The notes: generated by a model not told the origin, from the letters alone. 64,000 bases of DNA from Microglena sp. YARC (GCA_022414725.1 CM039466.1:34062771-34126770), one strand, 5' to 3'; shown: positions 1 through 10,600, counted from the first letter of the stretch. Made by a program: numbers and translations.

Positions 1-2318
1 CTAAAACAAAATTATGACCACTTCAAAAATCACAACCCTACTAATTGGAACAAACTAACCCAAGGAGGGACCTACCACACTGACTTAGCTGCCCTCTTCA
101 CCAGGTACAAAGCTACCCCTGCCGCCACTAACACTCTTTCTCCCTTCCTCTACCAAGCTGCAGCTGCCCTGGGCATCACTCATCATCGTACCTCTAACCC
201 TCTTAGCTACGACCAAAGCCTCACCAGCTTTTCTTCTACCAGCCCAGCTGATCAGCTCTTTGGCTCTAACCGAGACCCCTTTCTTACTATCTGGACTGGG
301 GGCTCCCTGGTGGACATTCCTAGCTCCACTACACAAGCACACCAAGCGCTAAGGTGGGCCCTAGCCAGTGCTGGTCATGCTGGAAATATTCTCAGACCTA
401 CCTGCACCCTGATGCTCCTTCATGACGACTTTTCTGCCCCCTACAAAACTCTCCTCCACCACTCATGGATTCACTATATTGACTCTAGACCACAGTCTGA
501 ATTTTATACTACCTCTGAAATCTGGCTGGGCAGCAAATCTCACCCCCCCCCCCTCAACTCAAAAGCTGCACCTCATCCTTATATGCAACCCTCACAGCCA
601 AGCTACTTATTTTCCTAAACTCCAAGAATTTATTAACCAATGGACAGACTACATGCAAAGCCTCTCCTCATCCTGGGAGCTCTCCACTATTACACCACCT
701 CCAACTCTTACCTCCTCTGACATTTTAATCACCTACCCACGGAAACTCAAATCCCTTGTCAAAAAACCCTGGCAAACTCTACTCCACCAACACCCCCCCC
801 TCCCTCCCTTCTTACCACTACCCACCCTTGTCTCCATCTAGCTACCCCCTCCTCTTGCCTCCAGGTCTACACAGATGGTAGCCTAATAAAAGGTAAACCA
901 GGGCTCCCTAGCAAAATAGGTGCTGCAGTATATGTCCTGGCTGCAGGACAAAGCTACACCATCAACCCTGGGGGAATAGGGGCCACCAAAACTAACAACA
1001 GGGCAGAACTGGTAGCCATCCACCAAGCCCTTCTCAATATTGACTATGACAAAACTCTTACACTCCATACAGACAGCCTCTGCTCTCTTCAACTTATAAA
1101 AAAATGATTCATGACCCTATCACAGCAACCCGTTCTATTCATGCTGAACTACTGCAATCAATTCAAAAACACCTTTTTCAACGCATCCTGCATGGCTCCC
1201 ACACCACTCTTTGCAAAGTCCGCTCCCACACAGGTATCCTTGGAAATGACAGGGCAGACATTCTGGCACGCAAGGCAGCTGAGCACCCTGCCTCCACCAC
1301 TTTTACTGACAACACTGGGGAAATCCCCCGCCACAACGTTTACTGGCCCACAGTTCAACCTCCTCGCACACCCATGGGAGATATTCCCCCACGCATTTTA
1401 GCACCTAACCTTACACAAGGTATCACCTCCAACCTACCCACTAGTTGCCACCTCGGCCAACATCCTCTTAAAGGGATTTATGCAACCACTTGGGCCGATA
1501 ACACTCCCCACCAACTTCCTCATGCAAGTAATACATTTTGGTCTTCAACCCTTATTCAACATAAAACTAAATTCCACACCCTTAAAGCCCGCTGGGGTAG
1601 ACTGTGGAACCGGAAACTTGCATTCCGCTGGAAACTTCCTTATATTACCAGCACTAACCCACCCACGAACCCCCTATGCCCCATCTGCCGCACCTGTGAG
1701 GACGGAGCGGGCCAGATCTTGGCGGGCTGCCCACACCGGACTTTCAAGGGGCTCTATATCAAGAGACATGACGCCGCAGTGCGACTCATCCACAAGGCCA
1801 TCTGCACTGGAGCCCTGGGATCCCGCAGAATGATCATGGACGCTGGCAAGGAAGAGGACCTCCCCAGGGGGGTCCTGGGCAAACGTCTCCCTGACTGGCT
1901 ACGCCCCCCCACTATTACTGTAGAGGACTGGAAGAGAATGAGACCTGACCTCGCCGTCCTACCTGGCATAGACTCTCGTACCTGTATGGCTGGTAAAGAA
2001 CTTTGGCTTCTTTAGCTTGGATACTGCTCTGATACCAACCATGCTACTAAGTTTATCACTAAACACGCCCAGCATGTTGTGTTAGTAAATGGCCTTAGAT
2101 CGGCTGGATACCTAGTTCACTACGAAGTTATCACCATTGGAACAACTGGTACTATTCCAACCTCTTGTTTGACTTCTATGACTACACTTGGACTTCAGAG
2201 ACCGTGTGCCCTTAAACTAGCGGACAAAGTCCACTCCCACACCATTACTAGCTTTCAGAGTATTTTACAGTGCAGACGTTTCATGGAAGCACACCCCGGG
2301 TCGATACCCGGAGACTAG
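1..2318 (+). pseudogene. Broken retroelement polyprotein: RNase H and zinc-finger C-terminus
   Basis: One frame is open from base 1 to 618 (about 206 codons) but contains no domain I recognise. The frame then shifts. From 865 an RNase H domain follows with acidic residues in the motifs TDGS, NRAEL, HTDSL and GNDRAD. The frame breaks in an A7 run at 1095-1101 and continues from 1104. After the RNase H comes a cysteine/histidine finger (CPIC, then GCPH and RHD) at about 1675-1770. An in-frame TAG at 2013-2015 interrupts a frame that otherwise runs to 2318. The frameshifts and the TAG show this copy cannot make the full protein. RNase H would degrade RNA in the RNA-DNA hybrid during element copying. 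Confidence 0.75.
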
Positions 2319-2585
2319 CACACAGACCGTGCCCCCCCTGAGGTTTTGTCTTGCCAGCTGCATTGTGCTGGTGCTTCCCAACCGGGGTGAAAACCCCCCG
2401 TATTAAGCTGCACCGGCATGATGTGGCCACGGTGCCTGCCAGTCAGGCATCGGTGGTGATTCTTTTTACTGAGGTGGCCCTACGGTGACTATAGCGCTCT
2501 CCGGCTTATGTTATGGTGTCCTTAACTTCACATCCTGTGAGTAACAGTATTACACGGATGTAACAATTTCAATTTCAATTTCAAT
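1..2585 (+). mobile_element. 3' part of a LINE-type retroelement (family 1)
   Basis: Retroelement remnant cut by the window edge. The coding part carries an RNase H domain and a terminal zinc finger, followed by a 3' UTR and a hexanucleotide (TTTCAA)n tail at about 2562-2585. The tail passes straight into CA repeats. Two inverted copies of the same 3' end lie at 2898-2999 and 59345-59490, which supports this as the element's true 3' terminus. No reverse transcriptase domain is visible; it would lie upstream of the window. The family is inferred from domain order and tail type. Confidence 0.75.
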
Positions 2586-2780
2586 ACACACACATGCACG
2601 CGCGCACACACACACACACACACGCAGGAACCCTCCCACCCTGTCTTCTGTGCAGTTCAAAGCAAAGCTTGCAAACACACTCTTCTTGTTGTCACATACA
2701 TACACACACACACACACACTCTCACACACACACACACAAACACCGACACGCACACTCACTCACTCACACACATGCTTACC
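2586..2780. repeat. CA/CTCA microsatellite
   Basis: Two CA-rich blocks (about 2586-2624 and 2698-2780) flank a short unique stretch. The first directly follows the LINE tail. Confidence 0.9.
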
Positions 2781-2897
2781 TGTCCCAGTCAGGTCGCCTG
2801 CCATCCCTAATGCCAGTACTGCGGAAGTGCTCCAAGGGACCAGAGGGATCACCTCCCCCGATGGTGTTCATGCGAAAGAGGTTGATCACCTGTGTGT

Positions 2898-2999
2898 GGA
2901 TGAAATTGAAATTGAAATTGTTACATCCGTGTAATGCAGTCACTCGCAGGACGTGAAATTAAGGACACCACCGCGTAAGCCGGAGCTAGCAGTAGTCAC
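2898..2999 (-). mobile_element. 5'-truncated LINE family 1 tail, inverted
   Basis: On the minus strand this repeats the last ~100 bases of the element ending at 2585, including the phrase TTACACGGATGTAACAA and three TTTCAA-type units. It is a short 5'-truncated insertion facing the larger copy. Confidence 0.8.
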
Positions 3000-3395
3000 C
3001 TGTGTGTGTGGGTGATGGCTGTTGATGGTTTGGTGGGGGAAATGGTGGTGGTGGGGGGGTGATGCCTGATGATGGTGGAAGTGGGGGGAATGGTGGTGAT
3101 GGTGGAGTGTGTGTGGGAGGGGAAATGGTGGTGGGGGGATGGCTGATGGTGGGGGGGGAGACTGATGGATCACCTGTGTGTGTGTGGATGATGGCTGTTG
3201 ATGGTTTGGTGGGGGAAATGGTGGTGGGGGGATCATAGATGTTGATGGTTATGCAGGGAAATGGTGGGGGGGATGATGGCTGATGATGGTGAGAGTGGGG
3301 GGAATGGTGGTGGTGGTGGTGGTGGTGGTAGTGGGGGATGGCTGATGGTGGGGCGGATGACTGATGGATCACCTGTGTGTGGGTATGTATGTATT
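3000..3395. repeat. TGG/GGT-rich simple sequence
   Basis: Degenerate arrays of ATGGTGG and GGTGGT units with repeated phrases such as GATGGCTGTTGATGG. Long histidine/proline or glycine frames on either strand come from this composition. No gene seen. Confidence 0.85.
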
Positions 3396-3399
3396 TATG

Positions 3400-3550
3400 T
3401 TGCAGTCCAGGGGTATGGTAGGCCAAATAGGCTAGAAGGACTTGCCCAACCGTGATAGGAAGGGATTAAGAAGAAAAAACATTGATGAATTGAACCCTAA
3501 ACAATTGTTTTACCATCGCGGGACCTGAGTTTGTCATCCAGTGATCATTT
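3400..3550 (+). repeat. Interspersed repeat family D, copy 1
   Basis: About 150 bp with the landmarks CAGTCCAGGGGTA, CTTGCCCAACCGTGATAG, GAACCCTAAACAATTG and GTGATCATTTA. The same series recurs at 41640-41747 (minus), 48944-49110, 60808-60970 and 63350-63505, and inside the units of the 23.5-39 kb array. Truncated relatives lie near 10029-10078 (minus) and 14688-14750. I do not recognise the family. Confidence 0.75.
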
Positions 3551-3589
3551 ACATATACAAGGTAGTGGGTAAGCGGGTGATGGCTGTTT

Positions 3590-3725
3590 CTGGTAAGGGG
3601 GGGGGGGGGGGGGGGGGGGAAATGGTGGGGGGATGATGACTGATATGGTCGGGTGGGGGGAATGGTGTTGGTGATGGTGGTGGGGGGGTGATGTCGGAAA
3701 GATGATGGCTGGGTATGGGGTGGTG
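3590..3725. repeat. Poly-G and GGT simple sequence
   Basis: A run of more than 20 G (about 3598-3619) followed by degenerate GGTGGTGGG. No gene seen. Confidence 0.85.
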
Positions 3726-3754
3726 TCTGAGTGTGTCTCTGTGGGTATGGGGAG

Positions 3755-3949
3755 CAGGGTAATTCAAAGCGCGCGCTTTTGCGCTTTTGAGCGCTGAATT
3801 TTAGACCCCCTCTGCGCTTTAAGCGCAGTTTTTTGCAACCACTTGTGGGCGCAACAAGCATTTTTTGCGCTTTTTGCACTAAAAAGCGCAGTTTTTTTGT
3901 TTTCAAGTGCGCTAAAGCGCTGGTCAATTTGGCCATTTGAAGTACCCTG
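3755..3949. mobile_element. hAT-type MITE, family A, copy 1
   Basis: 195 bp beginning CAGGGTAATTC and ending GAAGTACCCTG, flanked by a perfect 8-bp target duplication ATGGGGAG (3747-3754 and 3950-3957). The interior is rich in GCGC palindromes and AAAAAGCGC/TTGCGCTTTTT phrases shared with the copies at 10226, 13262 and 41428. No transposase: non-autonomous. hAT assignment rests on the CAGGG ends and 8-bp duplication. Confidence 0.9.
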
Positions 3950-3964
3950 ATGGGGAGATGTGTG

Positions 3965-4650
3965 TGAGTATGGGTCTGTTAGTGATCACATACAATCAGA
4001 CATCATAGATATCACATAAAAGTAGTCATAAATGTGATCACATACAAACAGGCATCAAAGCTATCACATATAAATGCAGTCATACATGTGATCACAGACA
4101 AAGAGAAATCAAAGATATCTCATAAAAGCAGTCATAAATGTGATCACATACAAACAGGCATCAAAGCTATCACATATAAATGCAGTCATACATGTGATCA
4201 CAGACAAAGAGAAATCAAAGATATCTCATAAAAGCAGTCATAAATGTGATCACATACAAACGGGCATCAAAGCTATCACATATAAATGCAGTCATATATG
4301 TGATCACAGACAAAGAGAAATCAAAGATATCTCATAAAAGCAGTCATAAATGTGATCACATACAAACAGGCATTAAGGATATCACATATATAAAGGCAGT
4401 CATACATGTGATCACAGACAAAGAGAAATCGAAGATATCACATAAAAGCAGTCATAAATGTGATCACATACAATCAGACATTAAGGATATCACATATATA
4501 AATGCAGTCATACATGTGATCACATACAAAGAGAAATCAAAGATATCACATAAAAGCAGTCATACATGTGATCAAAAACGAAGAGAAATCAAGGATATCA
4601 CATATATAAAGGCAGTCATACATCTGATCACATACAAAGAGAAATAAAAA
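3965..4650 (+). repeat. 106-bp satellite
   Basis: About six head-to-tail units of 106 bp. Two half-units share the phrases CATAAATGTGATCACA and CATACATGTGATCACA, so an ancestral ~53-bp monomer doubled. Each half carries the palindrome TGTGATCACA. Open frames through it are by-products. Confidence 0.9.
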
Positions 4651-4766
4651 AATAAAAAAAACCAATGGACTTTGAGATCAGCCAAGTGGTCAAAGTTGCG
4701 GCCTCTGACACCTATAGACACATACGCACACACTACCCATACCTAGCCAACGCCTACTACCATCAC

Positions 4767-4807
<41 letters not shown>

Positions 4808-4916
4808 CACCCATGCCAACCCCAACTGCGTAGCCCCCCCCCCCCCCACCCCACCCCACCCCCCCACACACACACACAAACCCACCCCCCGCCCACGACC
4901 CCCTCTGACCTTGGGC
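4767..4916. repeat. Poly-C tract and CCA/CA-rich sequence
   Basis: About 38 consecutive C (4767-4804), then CCCCACC and CACA blocks. It separates two copies of a short phrase (CAAGTGGTCAAAGTTGC at about 4683 and 4922). Confidence 0.85.
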
Positions 4917-5117
4917 TCTGGCAAGTGGTCAAAGTTGCCATTGGCAGAGATGATCACCATCGACGGGCTAATGCCCACGGCTATCATGGCTGCTACTGCC
5001 TGTGCCTTTGTCACCTCCCCAGCACAGTTGGGCACCAGATCTCCATTCTTCACCAGAGCCGACATGACGGGGCAAATAATTCTATTGAGGTCAAGACTGG
5101 GGTTCTGGGAGAAATGA
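4917..5117 (-). CDS. Possible exon, weakly like haem-thiolate peroxidase (family 2)
   Basis: On the minus strand about 65 codons stay open with non-repetitive composition: a CPVMSALVKNGDLVP motif, then a helix-like alanine-rich stretch and GISPSM. The spacing resembles the CPxxNxLANHGxxP region of family 2 peroxidases, but the diagnostic NHG is changed to KNG, so the assignment is weak. The end of the segment (NFDHL) recurs at about 4664-4700 beyond the poly-C tract, next to an AG acceptor-like site, as though an exon end was duplicated across an intron. It could equally be a pseudogene scrap. Confidence 0.3.
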
Positions 5118-5130
5118 CATCCCCCCCAAC

Positions 5131-5230
5131 CACCTGTGAAGTGGAGTGGAGTGGAGTGGAGTGGAGTGGAGTGGAGTAGAGTGGAGTAGATTGAGTGGCG
5201 TGCCAAGGCGAGGAGTGGAGTGGAGTGGAG
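5131..5230. repeat. GGAGT pentanucleotide array
   Basis: Tandem GGAGT/GGAGTA units with a short interruption near 5190-5210. Confidence 0.9.
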
Positions 5231-5275
5231 AGGTAGGAATGTACATCATTGTCAGTTGGTTGCTTGTTCGTATTG

Positions 5276-5400
5276 CATTGCAAATTTAGGGGGTCTACGG
5301 CACCCTTTTATTTGGTTTATCATAATGGTGCATTGTGGTCGGTAAGGGTGTCATAGGGGTGCAGGATAGGCAGCCGAAGACCCCCCAACATTTTTTAGTG
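5276..5400. mobile_element. CACTG-end MITE (family C), copy 1
   Basis: 125 bp with imperfect inverted ends CATTGCAAATTTAGGGGG and CCCCCAACATTTTTTAGTG, flanked by TTG on both sides (5273-5275, 5401-5403). Related copies at 6417, 8307 and 13657. The CACTG ends and 3-bp duplication suggest a CACTA-type origin. Confidence 0.7.
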
Positions 5401-5625
5401 TTGGGTTCGACCCAGTGGCTGGCTATTGAAGCTGGGGGGAAGCTGTCACGAGTAGCCCCAAAATGAAACAGTGGTCCTATGATGTGCATCAGCAACAGAA
5501 GCAAGAGGAATTATTAAGTGGCCTACTTGTATCTATCTTATTCTTATTTGAAGATAATTTTATTTTTCGATTTGCATCTGCAAAGTCTAAAGTCTCTCAG
5601 TATTGTTGTTTACATCTATCGCTGC

Positions 5626-5780
5626 AATTCATGTCAGGATGGCAGCACTGTTCTTACGTCATCCATTCATGTCAGGATGGCAGCACTGTTCTTACGTCAT
5701 CCATTCATGTCAGGATGGCAGCACTGTTCTTACGTCATCCATTCATGTCAGGATGGCAGCACTGTTCTTACGTCATCCAT
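5626..5780 (+). repeat. 38-bp tandem repeat, four copies
   Basis: Four nearly identical 38-bp units containing GTCAGGATGGCAGCAC and TTCTTACGTCATCC. Because 38 is not a multiple of 3, each frame reads the same peptide in turn. The flanks 5404-5625 hold a family-F scrap and nothing else I recognise. Confidence 0.9.
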
Positions 5781-5786
5781 TACTGT

Positions 5787-5976
5787 TTCCTTTTTGGGCT
5801 ACGCGTGGCAGCTTCTAGGCAGCTCCTTTCACCCACCTTGGGCCTAACCGTCAGCTAGCTAGCGCGGCTGAAAGCTCGCATGACAGACGCTCCTATGCAG
5901 CTGTAATCTTCGGTCTCAACTCAGTCGCTGGCTGATGGAGCTGGGTGGAAGCTGCTACGCGTCGCCCCCAAAAGAA
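5787..5976. repeat. Foldback repeat family F, copy 1
   Basis: Inverted ends: GGGCTACGCGTGGCAGC at the left and GAAGCTGCTACGCGTCGCC at the right, with AGCTCC/GGAGCT further in. Related copies lie at 8096-8306 and 13776-13960 and half-copies near 5403-5465 and 9530-9625. Non-coding. Confidence 0.6.
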
Positions 5977-5998
5977 ACAGTGTCATCCATTCTTGCAG

Positions 5999-6275
5999 CC
6001 TATGTGGCTACTCATGAACTGGATCACTCGTATACATAGCTCCACCAAAATGACTGATACAGACACGGAGACACCACACAACGCTCATGCTTGTCCCTAC
6101 CCATACATACAAATCAACAAGCCTATGTGGGTATTCCTGAACTGGATCGCTCGTATATTTGGCTCCACCAACATGACTAGTTCAGACACCACGTACGGCT
6201 CATGCATGTCTATATATACCCATACATACAAATCAACAAGCTTATGTGGATACTCCCGAACTGTATCACTCGTAC
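5999..6275 (+). repeat. ~120-bp degenerate tandem repeat
   Basis: Three units starting at 5999, 6122 and 6241, each with TATGTGG, then GAACTG(G/T)ATC and CTCGTA; the third is truncated. Confidence 0.75.
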
Positions 6276-6416
6276 ATCGCTAGTTTGTATTTTTGCTCTT
6301 GGTCGCCCAGAAAGTTCTCCTACCTGGTTGCTGCACGAGGGCACGCCGACCACCAATGTGGCCCTGCGAGTAAGTGGAAAGACATGGGTGTTAGTGAGAA
6401 AGTCTGCATTGCTTAT

Positions 6417-6502
6417 CACTGCAAATTTAGGGGGTCTTCGGCACAATTTCTGCATCCCTGTGCCACCCCTGTCACCCAAAATGCAGCCCCAAATTAGCAG
6501 TG
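6417..6502. mobile_element. CACTG-end MITE (family C), copy 2
   Basis: 86 bp between CACTGCAAATTTAGGGGG and CCCCAAATTAGCAGTG. Flanking triplets TAT and TGT differ at one base, so the target duplication is uncertain. The following stretch 6503-6911 is GC-rich, has a few GGGTAGATCC repeats, and no gene I can see. Confidence 0.6.
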
Positions 6503-6911
6503 TGTATGACAACAAGACCATTGTATAGCCTCAGTCAGTGTTTTTGTTTTCGACATGTCGCCATTCCGTCGCTGCATGGCGTTGCCTACACGATGAGGGG
6601 TAGCGAACTAGCGATGGAGGGGAGGGAAGAAGGACAGCGATGAACAGAGCCGATAGGGTACAGATGCATGGGCGGGATGATATTTAGGAAGATAGCTGAA
6701 GTGTTCGTGAGGGCCGGAGTCAGCGTAGCTTGCCATCGGAAGTCATCCTCCGAAGTCAAGGTACGCGGCCCCTGAGGGTACGCCCGGGCGCGCCCCTGAG
6801 TGAACCCGGGCTGAGGGTAGGGGGCGGTAGCGGGTAGATCCGGGTAGATCCGGTATATCGGGGTATATCAGATAAGGGCTCGGGGTAGCGGATTAGCGGG
6901 TAACGGAGTAA

Positions 6912-7893
6912 GGGCGTGTTTCCACAGACGAGTTTGGGCCTTCCCCGGATTGGGGTTCGGGGATCTACCTGGCAGCGAATTTTCATCTACGTGGATTCCC
7001 CGGGATCGTTGGGGTGAACAGCTGGGCATTCCCCGGGGCATTCTGGTGCCACGCTGCCCTACGCTGTCTGCCACGGCAAGGCAGGCCACTTTAACGCCCT
7101 TTTTTGTTTCCACTGGTCATTTCGCTACTGGATCAGGCCGTCTTTCGTTTGTTCTAAGCAGTCTCCATCCGTCTCCATCCCCACGCCGCAGTGCGTTCCC
7201 TTCCTTCATTCCTTCCTTCCCTCCTTATTTTCTTCCTTCCTTCCTTCTTTCCGTCCTTCCTTCCTCCCTTCCTTCGTTACGCCCAATCCGCCGAAAGGCA
7301 TCAACGCCCTGGGCACAATAGACGCTACTGCACCAACGGAGGTAGACTTCCCTGGATCGGCATGTAGCTGCGCATCACTTGCTCCCCCGACGATGGAGGC
7401 AGACTTCCCTAGATCTCGTTTTTTCCCCAAATCGGGGAGATCAGCAGACATCTCCATGCTACAAATAAAAGTTGCAGCGAAACAAAGACAATCTTGGTGT
7501 GGAAGCAATATAAGTCCCACAACGCAGAGATTGTACGTGCTGTTGTATTTTTGTGTCACGCTGCATACGTGGATTTCGGGGGAATTGCTGATGTGTCACC
7601 CGGAAAGCCGCGAAGACTTCCAGATGGGGGTCGACCCCCATCTGGAAGTCTTCGCGGTAATACCTGTTTTTCGCTCGTTTCTGCCGTGAAACCGTCGCTT
7701 TTTCAAATAATACGAAATATTTAAATATATCCCCGGGATGACAAATCGCCGACCTGTCGCCCACCTGGATCGCCGGAAAGACCCCCGAGGAGACCCCGAA
7801 TACGCCTGTGGAAACAAAAAATGCTGACCTGGCCCCCCTTAGGGTTAACTTGGGAGTTCGCGGCAAGGGAAAAGTCTCTGTGGAAACACGCCC
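6912..7893. mobile_element. PIF/Harbinger-like non-autonomous element
   Basis: 982 bp with inverted ends GGGCGTGTTTCCACAGA and TCTGTGGAAACACGCCC, flanked by TAA at 6909-6911 and 7894-7896. A 3-bp TWA duplication is typical of PIF/Harbinger. The interior holds a TTCC-rich pyrimidine tract (about 7197-7275) and a perfect palindrome at 7608-7657, but no transposase. Confidence 0.75.
7608..7657. repeat. Perfect 50-bp palindrome
   Basis: Two 25-bp arms with no spacer, centred on GGGGGTCGACCCCC, inside the Harbinger-like element. Confidence 0.95.
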
Positions 7894-8306
7894 TAAGTTC
7901 GGTGCCGCATTATGCATAACAGGTGATAATTCGTCCAGCAAGTTTGCAAAAAAACCGGCGATTTCGATAACGGTATTGTGATGTCGCTGCTTAGATTGTC
8001 CGCCTACGGGCCGACCAATAGTGGCCTCAATCTGTTGTCTCTGACTGCACGCTCATACATGAGTGACACCATTGCTTTAATACCTCCTCCACCACAGCTT
8101 TTTTTAGCTACTCGTAGCAGCTTCTAGCGTTCTAGGCAGCTCCTTTCCCCCGTCCTCGGCCATTTTTTTAAACCTGAAGCTAGCTCGCAGTGCATCTGAA
8201 AGGTGACATGGTTCAGCATTCCAATGCAGCTATATATATGCTTTTGTACCGAACCACTTCCTGGCTAATGGAGCTGGCTGGAAAGTGACATGATGAGTAG
8301 CCCAAA

Positions 8307-8438
8307 CACTGCAAATTCGGGGGGTCTTCACCATCCTTTCTGCAACCCTTCAGCGCCCTTCCCGCCCAAGAATGCACCCTTAAAAGCCAAATAAAAGTGT
8401 GACATAGACCGGATATAGACCCCTCCTAAGTTGTAGTG
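8307..8438. mobile_element. CACTG-end MITE (family C), copy 3
   Basis: 132 bp from CACTGCAAATTCGGGGGG to CCTCCTAAGTTGTAGTG, flanked by AAA on both sides. The counterpart in the other arm is 13657-13775, so the insertion predates the duplication. Confidence 0.75.
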
Positions 8439-8447
8439 AAAACAGAA

Positions 8448-8632
8448 ACCGAGGCAATCATGGATCCTACCTGGGTGTGCAGGTACTTGTCTGGCCTCCC
8501 CAAGGCTTCGTCTGAAACGGAGGAGGCAGCCCCAAGCACAGAAGTAGCTGCAGCCAGCACGAGCAAACTGAATGCGTAACTGCAGCGCCGCAGCCTCATC
8601 ACATCACTATTGTGCATGGTGGACTCCTGCAC
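8448..8632 (-). CDS. First exon of a predicted secreted or membrane protein (paralog 1)
   Basis: About 55-60 codons on the minus strand begin with a start near 8632; an inner ATG followed by RLRRC may be the real start. A basic n-region is followed by a hydrophobic stretch (FSLLVLAAATSVLG) ending in small residues: a clear signal peptide. The frame then reads RPDKYLHTQ up to a possible donor (CAG, then GTAGGATCC). The paralog at 13456-13620 differs by scattered mostly conservative substitutions, with MAITE-independent conservation of RPDKYL. No downstream exon could be joined. Function unknown. Confidence 0.5.
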
Positions 8633-8699
8633 ATGAAGGATTGAAGGGTTCGGGTAATGGGGTACTGATACTGATTTAATTTAATAGTTACATGGTTTT

Positions 8700-8941
8700 T
8701 GGCGGAGTCCCTTCTTCAATGGGGCGGGAGCCCCCATGTATACCCATTTGTCCGTCTGTCCGTCCTACCGACCGACCGACCGACCGACCATCCATCCGAC
8801 CATCCATCTGACCGCGCAGAAGCCTGTCACGTCAGCCAACGGTCGTCTCGTAACTAACTCGCTTCCGTTGCCACCCGTCACTCCCTCGCGATCACTTTCG
8901 TCAATGTTTTAGCGTCGCAGGCGACGCTGCATAGAACTTGT
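8700..8941. mobile_element. Dispersed insertion (family G), copy 1
   Basis: Begins TGGCGGAGTCCC and ends near GAACTTGT. The inverted-duplication partner keeps an uninterrupted site (TGGTTTT joined to CAGCC near 13205), which fixes the insertion limits. A relative lies at 61581-61790. It contains CCGACCGACC and CCATCCGACCATCC repeats. No inverted ends or target duplication were found. Confidence 0.65.
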
Positions 8942-9025
8942 CAGCCAAGTCTGGGCTGCTCGCCGTCTTCCAATACTAAGTCCCCCCCTTCCCTTACCCC
9001 CAGCAAAGGGAGCATACTAATGGGT

Positions 9026-10085
9026 TGATTGGGTAATACTAATAAGCGGATTAGACAGGCAGGGGGGGGGAGCGCGGTGAACTCAATAGTGCAGACCTGT
9101 GTGGGGACTTGTGGCAGCTTGTGTGGCACTGACTGGAGTGCTAGGACGAGTGCGAAAATGTATATCGTGCAAAATCAAAATGCTTTGCGTTTCTTATATG
9201 CTACTCGCCTTGGGCATACCCTAGGGCACACAGCAGGCCCCACAACTACCGGGCCGGTAGTTGTGGGGCAACTAGAGTGTACCGCAACTGTACCTTGCGG
9301 TACCGGCAGGTCCGGGCATCGGGCAGGTCCCATGACGTGTCCCGTGTAGCTGCGGGGCCTGCGGTGTGCACTGGGGTGTGCGTACGGTAGCCATCAAGGG
9401 ATTTCAAGGCGAATAGCATATAGCAGGCCCGCGCAACCGTGCAATCCCATTTAGTTTTTGGACGAGACACATTTGCGCTTTAGCCCCCTCTTGGACCCCA
9501 CAGCTGAAGCCCCAAGTTCCACCCGACTGTTTCCTCCTTTGGGCGACGCATAGCAGCTTCCACCCAGCTCCATCAGCCAGCGACTGAGTTGAGACCGAAG
9601 ATTACAGCTGCATTGGATAGGACTTCTCGCTCTCGCCCTAGCACCCTGGTAATTGCCTCGAAAGCAGCTCCACAAGTCGGCATACAGGACTGCCTCTCAA
9701 GTACACCCATGAAGCGCGCAACATACCCTATCAGTAAGTACAGGCACCGAAACAAGAATGACGGAGTGCGTGAGCCAAAGCACCCACCAGGGCCTGTAGT
9801 TGAGTAGTGTAGTAGAGTAGTATCTAAGCTTCGAATTGTCTCGATTGTGCGTCTGAATTGAACTTAAGTTGCTATGCAGCGAATTGCCCCTCCAAAACTC
9901 AGGTCCTCCTTCATGTGCATCAATGCATCATCCTCCCAATTTGTTTGAGACTAGTTCGACCAGTGTTTCTTTCAATTAGCCCCTCCTAAACATCTAGAGT
10001 TGCTCTTGAGTGCTTGAGGAGTTGAGGTTGGGCAAGTTCCTCTGGGATCTGGCCAATTTGGCTATCACTGGACTGTAGTACAGGG
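9026..10085. other. Non-coding stretch with two hairpins and repeat scraps
   Basis: Contains a hairpin with 16-bp arms and 1-nt loop (9237-9269, core ACTACCGGGCCGGTAGT), a second with a 9-bp stem (9279-9303, GTACCGCAA/TTGCGGTAC), half a family F foldback (about 9530-9625) and a truncated inverted family D copy (about 10029-10078). No gene seen. Confidence 0.7.
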
Positions 10086-10560
10086 TTGTTTAAGAGGGAC
10101 CCTCAACTCTGCTTGTCGAGAGACTCACTGTTTCAAAATCTGCTTATTGAGACGCAACCGGTTTCAAAATCTGTGTTTGCAACACAACACACCATCCCAA
10201 CTCTGCGTCTGCGATGCACCCAGACCAGGGTACTACTTCTTGCCAAATTGTCCGCGCTTAAAGCGCACAAAAGTCAAAATAGTCAGCGCTTTTTATTGCA
10301 AAAAGCGCAAAAACTGCGCGCTGCGCCCACAGCTGGTTGAAAAAACTTCGCGAAACGCGCAGAGGGGCTCAAATAGGCAACGCGGCACCGCGCTGCCGCG
10401 CACTTAGTAGTACCCTGACCCAGACTCTCTAAAACACATCATACCCTCCAAAATCTGCAGCTGTGATGCAACCAACCCACTGCATCTACTTCTGCGATGG
10501 AACGGACCCTAGGACGTTGCGTCTGCGACTCACGAATTAGCGTCCTGAACAACCCTGGAC
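10086..10560. repeat. Diverged relative of part of the 23.5-39 kb array unit
   Basis: Shares the phrases GAGACGCAACCGGTTTCAAA, CTGCGTCTGCGATGCACCCA, GGAACGGACCC and TTGCGTCTGCGA in the same order as the array unit, but much diverged and interrupted by a MITE at 10226-10417. Confidence 0.65.
10226..10417. mobile_element. hAT-type MITE, family A, copy 2
   Basis: 192 bp with ends CAGGGTACTACT and AGTAGTACCCTG and a perfect 8-bp target duplication ACCCAGAC (10218-10225, 10418-10425). Confidence 0.9.
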
Positions 10561-10600
10561 TGTAACTTCCATACATGCATGCATACAGGGCACTACAATC

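Larger units (their letters stand above)
7925..9025. repeat. Left arm of an inverted segmental duplication
   Basis: Matches 13122-14290 in inverse orientation: in order, the GCAGCGACATCACAATAC region, family F foldback, family C MITE, a signal-peptide exon, and the CTCGCCGTCTTCCAATAC stretch. This arm has an extra insertion (8700-8941) and lacks the two hAT MITEs found in the right arm. Confidence 0.85.

Noticed and set aside
2940..3936. Histidine/proline-rich open frames
   Set aside because: Come from ATGGTGG simple sequence; frames change with repeat number and cross a MITE.
3965..4650. Could the 106-bp repeats be a CRISPR array?
   Set aside because: No unique spacers: the whole unit repeats. 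No cas genes, and the context is eukaryotic.
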